Shown here: positions 1 to 8,411 of the stretch, piece after piece
Numbering within the stretch: position 1 is the stretch's first letter
How the letters are laid out: each line of letters begins with the position of its first letter
Virus record (IMG/VR): IMGVR_UViG_3300002514_000246
Location: 4,141 to 24,273 of that record
Source of the DNA: a virus
DNA length: 20,133 nt
Reading direction: 5' to 3' (one strand)
Position numbers and translations under genes: made by a program
The notes under the pieces: generated by a model
What the model saw: only the letters and a program-made list of their open reading frames with translations
Database searches by the model: none
What the model was told of the DNA's origin: nothing

Positions 1-3000
1 ATCCTATAAAAATCCCCACCTCCGTTGATGTCCACGATAGCATCGAACATACGCGGCATCATCGGAACCCCGGTTGCCATAACCCCGAACACTGATGGTG
101 TCGGCTTCACGCTTGCTACATTACTGGCAACATCAGCCACCACCGGATCAGGCTGTATCAGCCGCAGACCGCCAGTGCCTAATGCCATCGCCACGCCGTA
201 GGATTCGATGGAGCTGTCTGGCTTGGCTCCGTTCACACTCCACACGTCTATGTCAACCAGACCGCTTGCTGTGAGCGTGTCTGTCGGGATGCCTGTCGGC
301 GTCAGACGGTGCAACGTTGAGTCGGCTGAAGTCGATGCTCCTGCGAGAACCCAAATCGAACCGTCCTCTGCCGTTTCCACGTCTTGCACCGATGCGCCTA
401 CGAGAACATCGTTGGCTATGACGTTCTGTTGGATTGCGTCCTTTTCTTTTGCGATTAACGCTTTCATCTCGTTCGTGGTGAGAACACGCGAAAGAAAGAA
501 CGCGTTTTTGATCTTCCCGTCGAAGTGCGCCGCTACGGAAGTCTTTTTGTAGGCTCCTATCAGCAAGTCGTTCGCGTTGTTATCAATGCTTGAACCTGCA
601 ACTGTAGACTGATCCTGAAAAACACCATCAACGTAAATCTTTAAAAATCCAGTGGTGGTTTCCCACGTCAAAGCCACGAAATACCACTTATTTGCCGACA
701 GAGCCACATTAGATGTCCTTACCGAACCCCCTCCTCCAGCAGATATTCGCGCATTAAACTTGTTACTCGCATCAACCCACATCAACCACCCGCCTGATGT
801 GGTAGCGTCTAAGTTCAGATTCCCCATAATGCCTGCAAGCGCACCTACGGATTCCAGATTGATCCACGCGCCAGCGGTCAACGCAGTCATCTCATTGAAG
901 TCAGCGTGATCTGCGATGTTGAGGTATTCAGTATTGTCGAGTTCAAAATCAGCATAATCAGCAGGGAACGTGACGGTGTTATTGTTCGTTAAAACGCTCC
1001 CGAAAGTGCTTGTAACAGTTGAGACTGAATTCAAAGCCCAACCGCGCTTTTTTGTCCCTTCGCCTGACCACGGTGGCGCGTTCTGCGTGGCGTCGATCTC
1101 ATAAGTAAGGATGCTTGTAGTCGGGAGATTCGCTAAGTTTGGGAACCCTGTCGAAATTATCAGCCCCTCGTCTGACCCGACAATTACGCTTGGCCCTGCG
1201 CCTGTCTCAATCCCTCTGCCGTATGCAAGACCCTTCATTACAGCACTGTCACTGATTGTAATATCTCGACCACCAGAAGCCGCGCCGTTCAGGTTCCAGT
1301 TCGCCCAATACCCATCGGCATCGGAGTCAGCAAACACGTTCCAATCAAGGGCTAACTCATCCCGAGTAGCCTGTTGCGCCCAAGCAATGTGTCCCAACGG
1401 AGAAATCGCCAGTTCCGTAATCGGAATCGGGGAGCCAGATGCGGCAGAATCGTATATGACGTTGAGGACGGGATTGTAGAACGACACTTCATCTGCTGTC
1501 CCGACCATCCAGTAGTGCAACGGTCGCCCGAACTCGTCCACGCCGCCCTCTGGATCGCGGACCACGTCGACGGCGTATGCTACATTATTAACAAGTGCTG
1601 GACTTGAGGTATAGAGCACCCTACCTGACCCGCTGTTCCGCATTCCGATATTTCCACCGTATCTGGCTTTTCCAGAATTTGACCAGTGGAATATCATATC
1701 CTTCACAAAATCGATCTCTGCCAGAACCGCATATTCGCTTGTTCCGTTTGCTGTCGCGCGAAGGATGCCATCTTTAAAAGAAACGTCTGTTTGGGTTACG
1801 GCTTGGCCAATCGCATTCAGATCACTTGCGCCTGACCCCCCATCAGTAAACCAGATCCACTGTTCCCCTGTGTCCGTATTAACAATCCCAAGCGAATCAC
1901 CAGTAGCGTCACCGACCACCGCAAAGTTCGTCGGCCACGCCGCAGTCGTATCGCCGCGTGTGCCGATGCTCGACACGCTGACCTTCGCTTGAAACTCATC
2001 GCGGTCCCACATCACGGCAGGGTCGTTCAGGCTGTAACGCTTGACGATGTTCGCGCTGAATCCGGTGATCGTGGTATCGCGACCGTTGAGCGTGAATGTC
2101 TCAGGATATACGCTCGTAGCCCCGTCCGAAGATAAGGTCGTAAACGCGCCCGTTGAAGGCGTTGTAGCTCCGACAGTGGTTCCATCTATAGCACCTGAGT
2201 CGATGTCAACGTTGGTCTGTTCGTGGTTGTTGTAGTCGATCTCGACTGCACCGTCACCACCGTAGGTCAACTTCCCGGCTGAATGGGTTACCGTAACGTC
2301 ACCACCGTCTAAATTAACCACCCCTCCCGTGGCAATAAGAAGATCGTCACCAACATAGATGTCTTTAGCGACACCCAAGCCCCCGTCCGTGTGGATGGAG
2401 CCATCAGTCCCTGAAGTTGTCTCCGTTACGTCATCAATCGACAGCACACCAGACCCGGTAATCGTAGTTGCTGACGCAGAAGCCGGGGTTGTCCCGCCTA
2501 CGACGCCATCGAACGTCCCTGCATTGATGTCTGCCGTGGTAGCAACGATGGATGTGATAGCTGTTCCCGCGCCCATTGTTACTTCGTCAATCGTCCCGCC
2601 GTCTATATTGATCGTGGTTACGTCACCGAGGTCAGACCACGTTCCAGTAAGAGCACCACCACCTGTGGCATTGAGTGTCGTTGCTGTCACCGCCGCCGGG
2701 GTATTCGACCCGACGATGCCGTCCAGATCCGTAGCCGATACATCGCCTGTAACCGTCAGGGTCGTGCCGTCAAACGTCAGGTTGGCCTCGCCCTGGATGG
2801 CATCTGCGCCTGTGACCGTGGTGATAGTATTATTCGTAGATCCGGTGAGGACAGGGAAACCAGAGATATTAGACGTGCCGAGCGCGGTAAAATTGTTTAC
2901 CGTGAGCGAGTCTGCTCTCAGGGTGTCAGCGATGGTCGTGCCTTTTGAATCTAACACCTTGCCGTTCGCCAGTTGCAGCGTGTCGGCGCGAGTAGCTTGC

Positions 3001-3068
3001 GTGACCGTGCCGGCGAAAGTATTAACGGGAAAGGTTAATAGAAATAGCGCGAGAAGAAGTCGTTTCAT
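1..3068 (-). CDS. Tail fibre / receptor-binding protein with signal-like N-terminus, 3' end outside window
   Basis: The frame stays open from the ATG at 3068 to the window edge (1022 codons, no stop), so this is the N-terminal part of a large protein. A GAGGA Shine-Dalgarno overlaps the stop of the gene before it, 8 nt upstream. Residues 1-19 look like a Sec signal peptide (KR, then LLLALFLLTFP, then NTFA before Gly20). Residues 100-320 hold at least three fibre-shaft repeats of the type GxxxTPxxxxxTT (about 118-137, 188-207, 296-316) and the segment GLGVAKDIYVGDDL, typical of phage fibre shafts. Residues about 700-875 resemble a LamG/concanavalin-like sugar-binding domain (YLNIADHADF, AGAWINL, WYFVALTWE, IYVDGVF, IGAYKK). 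A last visible part has propeller-like strands (EDGSIWVLAG). As last gene of the virion operon it probably binds the host surface. The family role is firm; the exact receptor is unknown. Confidence 0.85.
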   Translation of the reverse strand, partial: MKRLLLALFLLTFPVNTFAGTVTQATRADTLQLANGKVLDSKGTTIADTLRADSLTVNNFTALGTSNISGFPVLTGSTNNTITTVTGADAIQGEANLTFDGTTLTVTGDVSATDLDGIVGSNTPAAVTATTLNATGGGALTGTWSDLGDVTTINIDGGTIDEVTMGAGTAITSIVATTADINAGTFDGVVGGTTPASASATTITGSGVLSIDDVTETTSGTDGSIHTDGGLGVAKDIYVGDDLLIATGGVVNLDGGDVTVTHSAGKLTYGGDGAVEIDYNNHEQTNVDIDSGAIDGTTVGATTPSTGAFTTLSSDGATSVYPETFTLNGRDTTITGFSANIVKRYSLNDPAVMWDRDEFQAKVSVSSIGTRGDTTAAWPTNFAVVGDATGDSLGIVNTDTGEQWIWFTDGGSGASDLNAIGQAVTQTDVSFKDGILRATANGTSEYAVLAEIDFVKDMIFHWSNSGKARYGGNIGMRNSGSGRVLYTSSPALVNNVAYAVDVVRDPEGGVDEFGRPLHYWMVGTADEVSFYNPVLNVIYDSAASGSPIPITELAISPLGHIAWAQQATRDELALDWNVFADSDADGYWANWNLNGAASGGRDITISDSAVMKGLAYGRGIETGAGPSVIVGSDEGLIISTGFPNLANLPTTSILTYEIDATQNAPPWSGEGTKKRGWALNSVSTVTSTFGSVLTNNNTVTFPADYADFELDNTEYLNIADHADFNEMTALTAGAWINLESVGALAGIMGNLNLDATTSGGWLMWVDASNKFNARISAGGGGSVRTSNVALSANKWYFVALTWETTTGFLKIYVDGVFQDQSTVAGSSIDNNANDLLIGAYKKTSVAAHFDGKIKNAFFLSRVLTTNEMKALIAKEKDAIQQNVIANDVLVGASVQDVETAEDGSIWVLAGASTSADSTLHRLTPTGIPTDTLTASGLVDIDVWSVNGAKPDSSIESYGVAMALGTGGLRLIQPDPVVADVASNVASVKPTPSVFGVMATGVPMMPRMFDAIVDINGGGDFYR

Positions 3069-3076
3069 TGGATTCC

Positions 3077-3688
3077 TCACTGGACGCATTGGTCGGCGAT
3101 TGAGTGTGGTATTATCTGCCACCCTCCGAACACGATCCGGCCCGTCGAAGCGTGGACGACGGACACCATACCTACTACCTGGACACGGTAAGTGACATCG
3201 CCGAGGGCAGCTAGGTTCGCAGCGTAGCCGCCGGCGGTGTCATCGAGAAGCACCTGGTCGCCGACCGTGAATGCCGAAGTATCGAGACTCTCCACTTCCT
3301 TCAGGAGTTTCACATATCCGTCGGCGCCGTCTGCCACTGCCGCGTCGAGGATGCACGTAGCGTATTTGGTTGTCGAGGCCGAGTTGGTCGAGACAGCCTT
3401 CGCGATCGTGGGGTAGTTGTCTGTCCCATCGCTGTATGTGCCCGAGAAATAGCAGATCGTGTTGATCGCGAGCGTCCCGCCGGTATCGTTCCGGACCTTG
3501 ATCGGGTCGGCTTCGGCGTGCGCGTGGGAGCTGATGTTCGTGACGCGAATCCCATTCGTCTGCAAATTCAGGTAGTCTAGCTTTGTGGTGTTCAGGAGCG
3601 CCTTGACCTCATTGAAAGGAACCAGACAGTCGTTCCAATCGTGAGCCTCGCCGTTCGCACCATCGAGCGTCAGTGATAGTGTTGGCAT
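3077..3688 (-). CDS. Probable virion protein next to the tail fibre
   Basis: The 203-aa protein begins at an ATG that shares one base with the stop of the nozzle gene (TAATG), with GAGAGG upstream, so it is translationally coupled. Its N-terminal third is helical or mixed. From about residue 60 it is rich in Thr, Ser, Gly and Asp (KVRNDTGGTLAINTICYFSG, then DGYVKLLKEVESLDT, then FTVGDQVLLDDTAGG), which suggests a beta-sandwich of the kind found in phage fibre and decoration proteins. Lying between the nozzle and the tail fibre, it may join the fibre to the tail or form a short fibre. I see no catalytic motif and cannot name a family. Confidence 0.75.
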   Translation of the reverse strand: MPTLSLTLDGANGEAHDWNDCLVPFNEVKALLNTTKLDYLNLQTNGIRVTNISSHAHAEADPIKVRNDTGGTLAINTICYFSGTYSDGTDNYPTIAKAVSTNSASTTKYATCILDAAVADGADGYVKLLKEVESLDTSAFTVGDQVLLDDTAGGYAANLAALGDVTYRVQVVGMVSVVHASTGRIVFGGWQIIPHSIADQCVQ

Positions 3689-5313
3689 TATTGCCTCTCG
3701 TAGAGTTGGCCTTCAAGGACGATCCGATCCATCTCAAACTTCCCACTGAGCGCCCCCTGGTCGTGCATAGACACTTCAAACACCTTGCCTCTTACTCCTA
3801 CATCTGCCCTTGAGCTGGCGACGACGGCGCCGTTCCACGTCCCTACGTTCGGGTCTGTCGTCCACACCCCGCCATCCTTCCACTTTCCGAGGTTGGCGTC
3901 CAGGTCGAACTCTCCGGAGCCGACGGCCTGGTTGCCGTCTGCCGCCACCTGGACTTGCATAGCGTAGTCGGAATCTTGCGTCCCACTCACGCGCACCTGA
4001 GTCACGACTTTCTCTAGCTCGCCGATGCCTTCTTCGGCTCCTGAGTATCCGGACTTGCGCGTGTAATAGTAGATCGACTCGCCATCGTCGGTGAAGCCTT
4101 CATCGAGGCGATACAGGAATCCGTCGCGCATCCCATACAGGTGATCGACGCCGTTTGCTGAAGGCAGCAGCGTGGACGAGTCGGTACGGATCGGCATCAG
4201 CTGATCGCAGGGGTAGATGCTCGTCTGCCCGTTGTCCTTGAGGCTGTAATCCGGCGCCTCTTTGTTGCCGCCGATGAATGCCAGGAGAGATTGAAGGTCG
4301 ATGCAGAGACAGGCGTTGTTGTCAGAAGCGCCGACCAGGGACAGGCCGAACCGTATCTCCTGAATCTTCGGCTGATACGACGCTACGATGCTGCCGAACC
4401 GTTCCTCCTTGAAACCAGGAGCATTCGGATTCGGTGACTCGCCCTTCATCGCATCTTGCACGAACTCCCACAGGCTCCGCAGAATCGGCTTGCCTTCGCC
4501 CAGGCGATAGATCACGTACGGCCCTTCCTCAGACCAGAACACCGCCAGAGGAAAAGGAAGGTGGGAAATCTCCGTGTAGCTTTTCGCAGAGATATTCCCG
4601 ATCTGGTTCGAGATGTCGAGCCGGTCCCAATCGCCCTTGTTGCTAGGGTTCTGCCACTGAAGGATCGTGTTGTGCCTGGTGAAGTAGATGAGGTCATCGC
4701 CGAACGATCCGATGCCTGTGCATACCTCGCCGAGAGGGGTGGTTACAAGCACGTAGTCGTTTACGTTGTCGCGCGTATCCGGATCACGGACGGCAGAGAA
4801 CTCAAACAGGTGAGGCTTCTTCGACATACCGGCAGAGATCAGCCGGTTGTTGTGGACCGCGAGAAACTTCGCCAGACCAGGAGATCCACCGACATCCGAC
4901 CACGTTCCTGTGCAATCCATCTTCTTGAACTGATACCCGTTCGCCAGAATCGCGTAGTCCGAGAACATCAGCATATCGGCTTCTTGTCCGGCTTGCAGGG
5001 TCAGGCTTTGTGCGGTGAAGGAGAGGGTGCTGTTGACGAAGTTGTAGGCATCGGTCCCGCCCACAGCAATCACGGTCTGCGTGGCATCGGCGAAGTGGGC
5101 ATCGAGGCCACCGAGCATATCCGGACCGCCGGTGATCGCGGCTGAGTTGAGCACCGTGTATCCCTTGCGCTTGGTCACAGCCTTACGGCGAAAGACGTGG
5201 ACGTTCCTGAATGCCGTGTATCGCAGATCGGAGAACGACATATCCTGTCGCCATCCACCTACGAGATCGCGGTCCTCAAGTTGCCACTCGCCAGTTTGCT
5301 GATCTACGGACAA
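3688..5313 (-). CDS. Tail nozzle-like beta-propeller protein
   Basis: This 541-aa protein starts at a TTG placed directly after the TAA of the gene before it; GAGG lies 8-9 nt upstream. An ATG at codon 25 is the alternative start, but the segment before it (DRDLVGGWRQ) joins naturally to the conserved-looking part DMSFSDLRYTAFRNVHVF, so I prefer TTG. The protein is rich in beta strands, with repeated blade-like stretches (VHNNRLISAG; SAVRDPDTRD; FGDDLIYFTRHNTI; LAVFWSEEGPYVIYRLGEG). This resembles the propeller-like nozzle or stabilisation proteins that close the tail tip of short-tailed phages of the P22/SU10 kind. Position after the adaptor and before the fibre genes fits that role. The family is inferred from pattern and gene order only. 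Confidence 0.8.
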   Translation of the reverse strand: MSVDQQTGEWQLEDRDLVGGWRQDMSFSDLRYTAFRNVHVFRRKAVTKRKGYTVLNSAAITGGPDMLGGLDAHFADATQTVIAVGGTDAYNFVNSTLSFTAQSLTLQAGQEADMLMFSDYAILANGYQFKKMDCTGTWSDVGGSPGLAKFLAVHNNRLISAGMSKKPHLFEFSAVRDPDTRDNVNDYVLVTTPLGEVCTGIGSFGDDLIYFTRHNTILQWQNPSNKGDWDRLDISNQIGNISAKSYTEISHLPFPLAVFWSEEGPYVIYRLGEGKPILRSLWEFVQDAMKGESPNPNAPGFKEERFGSIVASYQPKIQEIRFGLSLVGASDNNACLCIDLQSLLAFIGGNKEAPDYSLKDNGQTSIYPCDQLMPIRTDSSTLLPSANGVDHLYGMRDGFLYRLDEGFTDDGESIYYYTRKSGYSGAEEGIGELEKVVTQVRVSGTQDSDYAMQVQVAADGNQAVGSGEFDLDANLGKWKDGGVWTTDPNVGTWNGAVVASSRADVGVRGKVFEVSMHDQGALSGKFEMDRIVLEGQLYERQ

Positions 5314-5679
5314 TTAGTGAACCTCAGTGTAAAGGATCGTTCCCATAATGTCGGCGGCTGTGCCACCGTTGTCGTAGGTGATCCAGAGCGCGGTTCCCTT
5401 CGTGGTTTTCATCCATTTGCACATCGAGTCGTTGGGAACTGGCGGGAGAATGAACTCCACCGCATCCTCCAAGTCGTAAGATCCGGTGAGCGCGGAGCCA
5501 CCCGATCCGTCAAGGAAGGCGAAGGCCGTCACGCCGGCATCGTCGATGCTCAGATGGACGGCCTTGACCTCGATCCGCTTGCCGGGAACTGCCGCGATCA
5601 ATACCTCCGTAACCGTATCGCTCGTTGTGGTCGAGTCGAGAGTTACGATCTGCGATTTCCATTCATTGGGTTCTGGCAT
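5314..5679 (-). CDS. Small beta-rich virion protein of unknown role
   Basis: This 121-aa protein has an ATG start with GGGAG upstream, 1 nt after the end of the adaptor gene, and its stop abuts the TTG of the nozzle gene. It is made of alternating hydrophobic strands and Gly/Ser/Thr turns (VPGKRIEVKAVHLSI, FLDGSGGSALTGSY, ALWITYDNGGTAAD) with no transmembrane segment. Such small sandwich proteins between adaptor and tail genes usually belong to the particle, as decoration or tail-joining proteins. I do not recognise the family. Confidence 0.72.
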   Translation of the reverse strand: MPEPNEWKSQIVTLDSTTTSDTVTEVLIAAVPGKRIEVKAVHLSIDDAGVTAFAFLDGSGGSALTGSYDLEDAVEFILPPVPNDSMCKWMKTTKGTALWITYDNGGTAADIMGTILYTEVH

Positions 5680-5680
5680 A

Positions 5681-6619
5681 TCAATAACTCCCTTGATCTG
5701 TGGGTATCACCTGGTTGCCTCTGAAACTCTGTTCTGCAGTCACGAATCCAAGTGCTTCCTGGTAAACGTCCATATACTGCTCTTTGATGAACGGAAGAAG
5801 GCGGGGTCGCTTTGACGCCGCCAACATCGCCGCACGAAGGCAGACGAGATCGTGAAAATCTTCAGGGATGGGGCAGAGGATGGCGTAGACGGCGGTCGCG
5901 GATGGCTGTGTCGACCAGGCCGTGTGCGTCACGACGCCGTACGTCTCGTTCCACGTATAGTCGGTGATCCGGCGCGTCTGGCCGACAGCACCTTCCGTGG
6001 TGGCGTCACTGACGATCGTGATGTCCATCGCGTTGTAGTAGTCATCGCGCTTGTCGATCTTATCTTCCGAAGTCGCGCCTTTGATGTAGGTCGGCTTTTC
6101 CGGCAGATGTGTCTCCGTGAGCGTTGCCGTAGTCTCGCCCACCGTGCCTTGATTCATATTCCCGAACATCGGATTATACCAGAAGCGGATACCGCTCGAT
6201 GTCGTCACTCCTGGCGCCGGCGAGAGGCGTAGCTTGTCGCGCTCCATCACCGCCCCGAAATCGGAGTCGGACGGATCGGTCACGCCGATCGGCCCTTCCA
6301 TCGTCAGCGTGTCCTGAAAGCGGATGTCGGCAACGTAGAGAGGGGGGTTCGCGCTAGAGATCCGGTTCTCGATCAATGCCCACTGAGTGCCTAAGCGCGC
6401 GTTTAAGGGCAGATCGTAGGTTCCGGTCCCAGACACCAGGTCGATGTCTTGCGACTCCAAGAACATATTGTCTCGCGCCTGAACCATCTTCCTGTAGATG
6501 TATCCCTGCGAATCGTGGAGCCGGTGCATCAGCTCCGAATTGTACCAGAAGGGACTCGACCCCTGTGCCGGCTCGTCTATGTGAATCCTTACTTGTCCCA
6601 CCATCTGCTGTGGATTCAT
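5681..6619 (-). CDS. Head-tail adaptor-like protein
   Basis: The 312-aa protein begins at an ATG overlapping the previous stop by one base (TAATG). Its opening resembles the common phage adaptor pattern: a first helix (VGQVRIHIDEP), then FWYNSELMHRLHDSQGYIY, a helical bundle that docks under the portal. Next comes a loop with YDLPLNARLGTQWALIENRI and then a beta-rich middle. A long C-terminal helical part (DFHDLVCLRAAMLAASKRP, then PFIKEQYMDVYQEALGF) completes the bundle. Adaptors of short-tailed phages (P22 gp4-like) sit between portal and nozzle, which matches the gene order here. Confidence is moderate to good because pattern, length and position agree. Confidence 0.75.
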   Translation of the reverse strand: MNPQQMVGQVRIHIDEPAQGSSPFWYNSELMHRLHDSQGYIYRKMVQARDNMFLESQDIDLVSGTGTYDLPLNARLGTQWALIENRISSANPPLYVADIRFQDTLTMEGPIGVTDPSDSDFGAVMERDKLRLSPAPGVTTSSGIRFWYNPMFGNMNQGTVGETTATLTETHLPEKPTYIKGATSEDKIDKRDDYYNAMDITIVSDATTEGAVGQTRRITDYTWNETYGVVTHTAWSTQPSATAVYAILCPIPEDFHDLVCLRAAMLAASKRPRLLPFIKEQYMDVYQEALGFVTAEQSFRGNQVIPTDQGSY

Positions 6620-7239
6620 TACTCGACCTCGATGTCCATGTCCATTGGCTGATACGCCATCGTGCGGTTTGCCAGATGCGCCGGCGCCGGTCGCGCTCCG
6701 AACCTGCCCTTGCGGAAGGCTTCCGGCTTGAAGTCCTCTTTCGGTACGTTCACCGCTCCGATGCTCAGCCCGGAGAGAGAGTGCGACACTTCGTTATCCA
6801 GATCGTGCTTCAGTCGTGGACGCAATTCCTGTTCCGAGTATTCGGCGTCCTGTTGCACCTGGTGGCGTTCCTCGCGCTCCTGATTCTCGATATTCTCTTC
6901 GACCAGATCGTCCATCACTTCGCGCGTGTTGCCATCGAGCCTTCGGAGCATATCCAGTGATCGTGCATCGAGCGGAGCGTATGTGCCGATCGTCGGATCG
7001 CCCTCGCATACGTGGAGCACGATCGCCTGTCCGAACTCTTTCGATGACCCCCAAATCTGCCAGATGCACCGCACCCTGTTCCAGTGTGCCGAGAGTCCAG
7101 GGTCTATCTCCCGCAGTCGCCTTTGGAATCCATCGGGAGCCGGCTTGACATCTCCAAGCCGGCGTCCCGATTTCAGTCCTTTTACTGCCGCATTGATCTC
7201 CGTGCGGATCAGTTCTTTTGGTCTGTTACGCTCAAACAC
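6619..7239 (-). CDS. Hypothetical protein, charged and helical, in the virion operon
   Basis: This 206-aa protein starts at GTG, with AAGGGGG about 6 nt upstream. It looks mixed alpha/beta at first (HWNRVRCIWQIWG, QAIVLHVCEGDP), then becomes strongly charged and helical (DLVEENIENQEREERHQVQQ), and ends in a Pro/Arg-rich tail. There are no transmembrane segments or catalytic motifs. Position between a decoration-like gene and the adaptor suggests an assembly factor or minor head protein. The helical charged stretch could be a coiled coil. I do not recognise the family. Confidence 0.7.
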   Translation of the reverse strand: MFERNRPKELIRTEINAAVKGLKSGRRLGDVKPAPDGFQRRLREIDPGLSAHWNRVRCIWQIWGSSKEFGQAIVLHVCEGDPTIGTYAPLDARSLDMLRRLDGNTREVMDDLVEENIENQEREERHQVQQDAEYSEQELRPRLKHDLDNEVSHSLSGLSIGAVNVPKEDFKPEAFRKGRFGARPAPAHLANRTMAYQPMDMDIEVE

Positions 7240-7256
7240 TGTCGCCCCCTTGTGTG

Positions 7257-7883
7257 TTACGATGCCGCCTGTGATGTCTGCGCTGTCACCTTCTCGCTCA
7301 ATGCCGCCTTCATGTAGTGATGCGGAAGGTAGTCGAACTCGACGCCCAGGAATACAACCTCGTCTGCGGAATATCCTGTCAGAACGTCGGCCTCGATACT
7401 GACGGCCAATGTGCCGAGTTTCGCAGTCTCGTCGAACGTGTTAGCGTTGATAATTCCGCGCGCCGTGCGCTCTAGCACGTATGGCGTCGTATGTGCCGGT
7501 TCGTGGTTTGCGATCACTGTGTCCAGGGCCGTTGCGGGAGCCGCAAGCGCCTCGCCTGGATCAGCTTGGTCATAGAGCGCAAGAAATGTCACGTCATCGG
7601 TTGCCGCCGGTGTCCCGTCACATGCCCACAGGACACGAACGCCTATCTCTTCAGAGAGATCGGCAACGGGAAGCAATTCCGGAACGAGCGCCACGACCGT
7701 ATCACCCGCCGCCGCGATCGAGAAACCTCCGAAGCCGAGTGAGTTAAACTCGTTGTACAGAGGATCGCCGGCTCCCCAACCATCGAGAAGCACAGCCGCG
7801 CCCGTTACCTGTCCGGAGATGAAAGCACTGGCAGGGATGCGCTGAAGCAGACGTTTTCGTGCGAGGTTTCTATCAGTAATCAT
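7257..7883 (-). CDS. Hypothetical virion-associated protein
   Basis: This 208-aa protein starts at ATG, with GGAG about 12 nt upstream. It is rich in Ala, Val, Leu, Asp and Thr with alternating strands (GFSIAAAGDTVVALVPEL, EIGVRVLWACDG, DVTFLALYDQADPG, EVVFLGVEFDYLP). This pattern fits a beta-sandwich structural protein. Genes of this size and composition are common just after the capsid gene in phages and often encode decoration or head-completion proteins. No motif confirms that. A hairpin (7908-7937) lies in the gap before this gene. Confidence 0.7.
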   Translation of the reverse strand: MITDRNLARKRLLQRIPASAFISGQVTGAAVLLDGWGAGDPLYNEFNSLGFGGFSIAAAGDTVVALVPELLPVADLSEEIGVRVLWACDGTPAATDDVTFLALYDQADPGEALAAPATALDTVIANHEPAHTTPYVLERTARGIINANTFDETAKLGTLAVSIEADVLTGYSADEVVFLGVEFDYLPHHYMKAALSEKVTAQTSQAAS

Positions 7884-7907
7884 AGGTTTGCCACTCCACA
7901 GTTAGCC

Positions 7908-7937
7908 CCCGCCGGCGCTCCGAAGAACGCCGACGGG
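7908..7937 (-). other. GC-rich hairpin between virion genes
   Basis: Arms CCCG-c-CGGCG and CGCCG-a-CGGG enclose a 10-nt loop, giving nine pairs with one mismatch. It lies in the 77-nt gap between the decoration-like gene and the 208-aa gene. No run of U follows on the minus strand, so it is not a normal intrinsic terminator. It could slow RNA decay, be an RNase site, or lower expression downstream of the highly expressed capsid genes. Confidence 0.45.
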
Positions 7938-7960
7938 ATACTCAGCAATGAAAGGACGGC

Positions 7961-8395
7961 TTAATCGTCGTCCAGAGGTTTCTTTACTTTGATCCGAACA
8001 CAGACCCCTGCGTTCGCGCCGGCGACGCTCGAACCGATCTGGTCGCAGTCCAAGCCGATCAGGTCGCCGTTCACCACCGAGGCGTTCTCAGGCGCATCCG
8101 CTTCCGTCGATTCCGTTCCCGAAATCGCGATCGTCGGACGATTGTCCTGTGTCGTGTAGATCGTGGTACCGTTGAGGTTCACGTCGTAGATGGCCGTTGC
8201 ACCCGTAGGTGCCGTGTCCACCGTGACGTTCACGCCAACAATCGTTCCGCCGGTATCCGGAAGCCCACCGACGACGGCAAAGTCCTGATCTGCCGCCGCG
8301 ACGAGTGTCGAAAGATCCTTCAACTGCAAGCGCACCAACCGCAGTTCGTCGTTCTGGTCGATGTCTTCGTATCCTGCTCTGGTAAGGTCGCTCAA
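7961..8395 (-). CDS. Probable capsid decoration / head fibre protein
   Basis: A frame with an ATG exists from 8470, but that start would overlap the capsid gene by 59 nt. A TTG at 8395 with AGGGGGG six bases before it lies just past the capsid stop and is the likelier start, giving 144 aa. The first 35 residues are helical (YEDIDQNDELRLVRLQLKDL). The rest is a beta-sandwich with IYDVNLNGTTIYTTQDNRP and a Ser/Asp-rich loop, a pattern I know from phage fibre and decoration proteins. It ends in a Lys/Asp tail. Placement straight after the major capsid gene supports binding to the head surface. The role is inferred. Confidence 0.72.
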   Translation of the reverse strand: MSDLTRAGYEDIDQNDELRLVRLQLKDLSTLVAAADQDFAVVGGLPDTGGTIVGVNVTVDTAPTGATAIYDVNLNGTTIYTTQDNRPTIAISGTESTEADAPENASVVNGDLIGLDCDQIGSSVAGANAGVCVRIKVKKPLDDD

Positions 8396-8411
8396 AAGAC
8401 TTCCCCCCTGG

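Noticed and set aside
2359-3195. Plus-strand frame of 278 codons
   Set aside because: It is the mirror of the tail fibre gene, rich in Val/Pro/Ser from Asp/Gly/Thr codons on the minus strand, and has no Shine-Dalgarno or family features.
4456-5145. Plus-strand frame of 229 codons
   Set aside because: Opposite the nozzle gene, with Arg/Val-rich shadow composition; the minus-strand frame is longer and fits the gene order.
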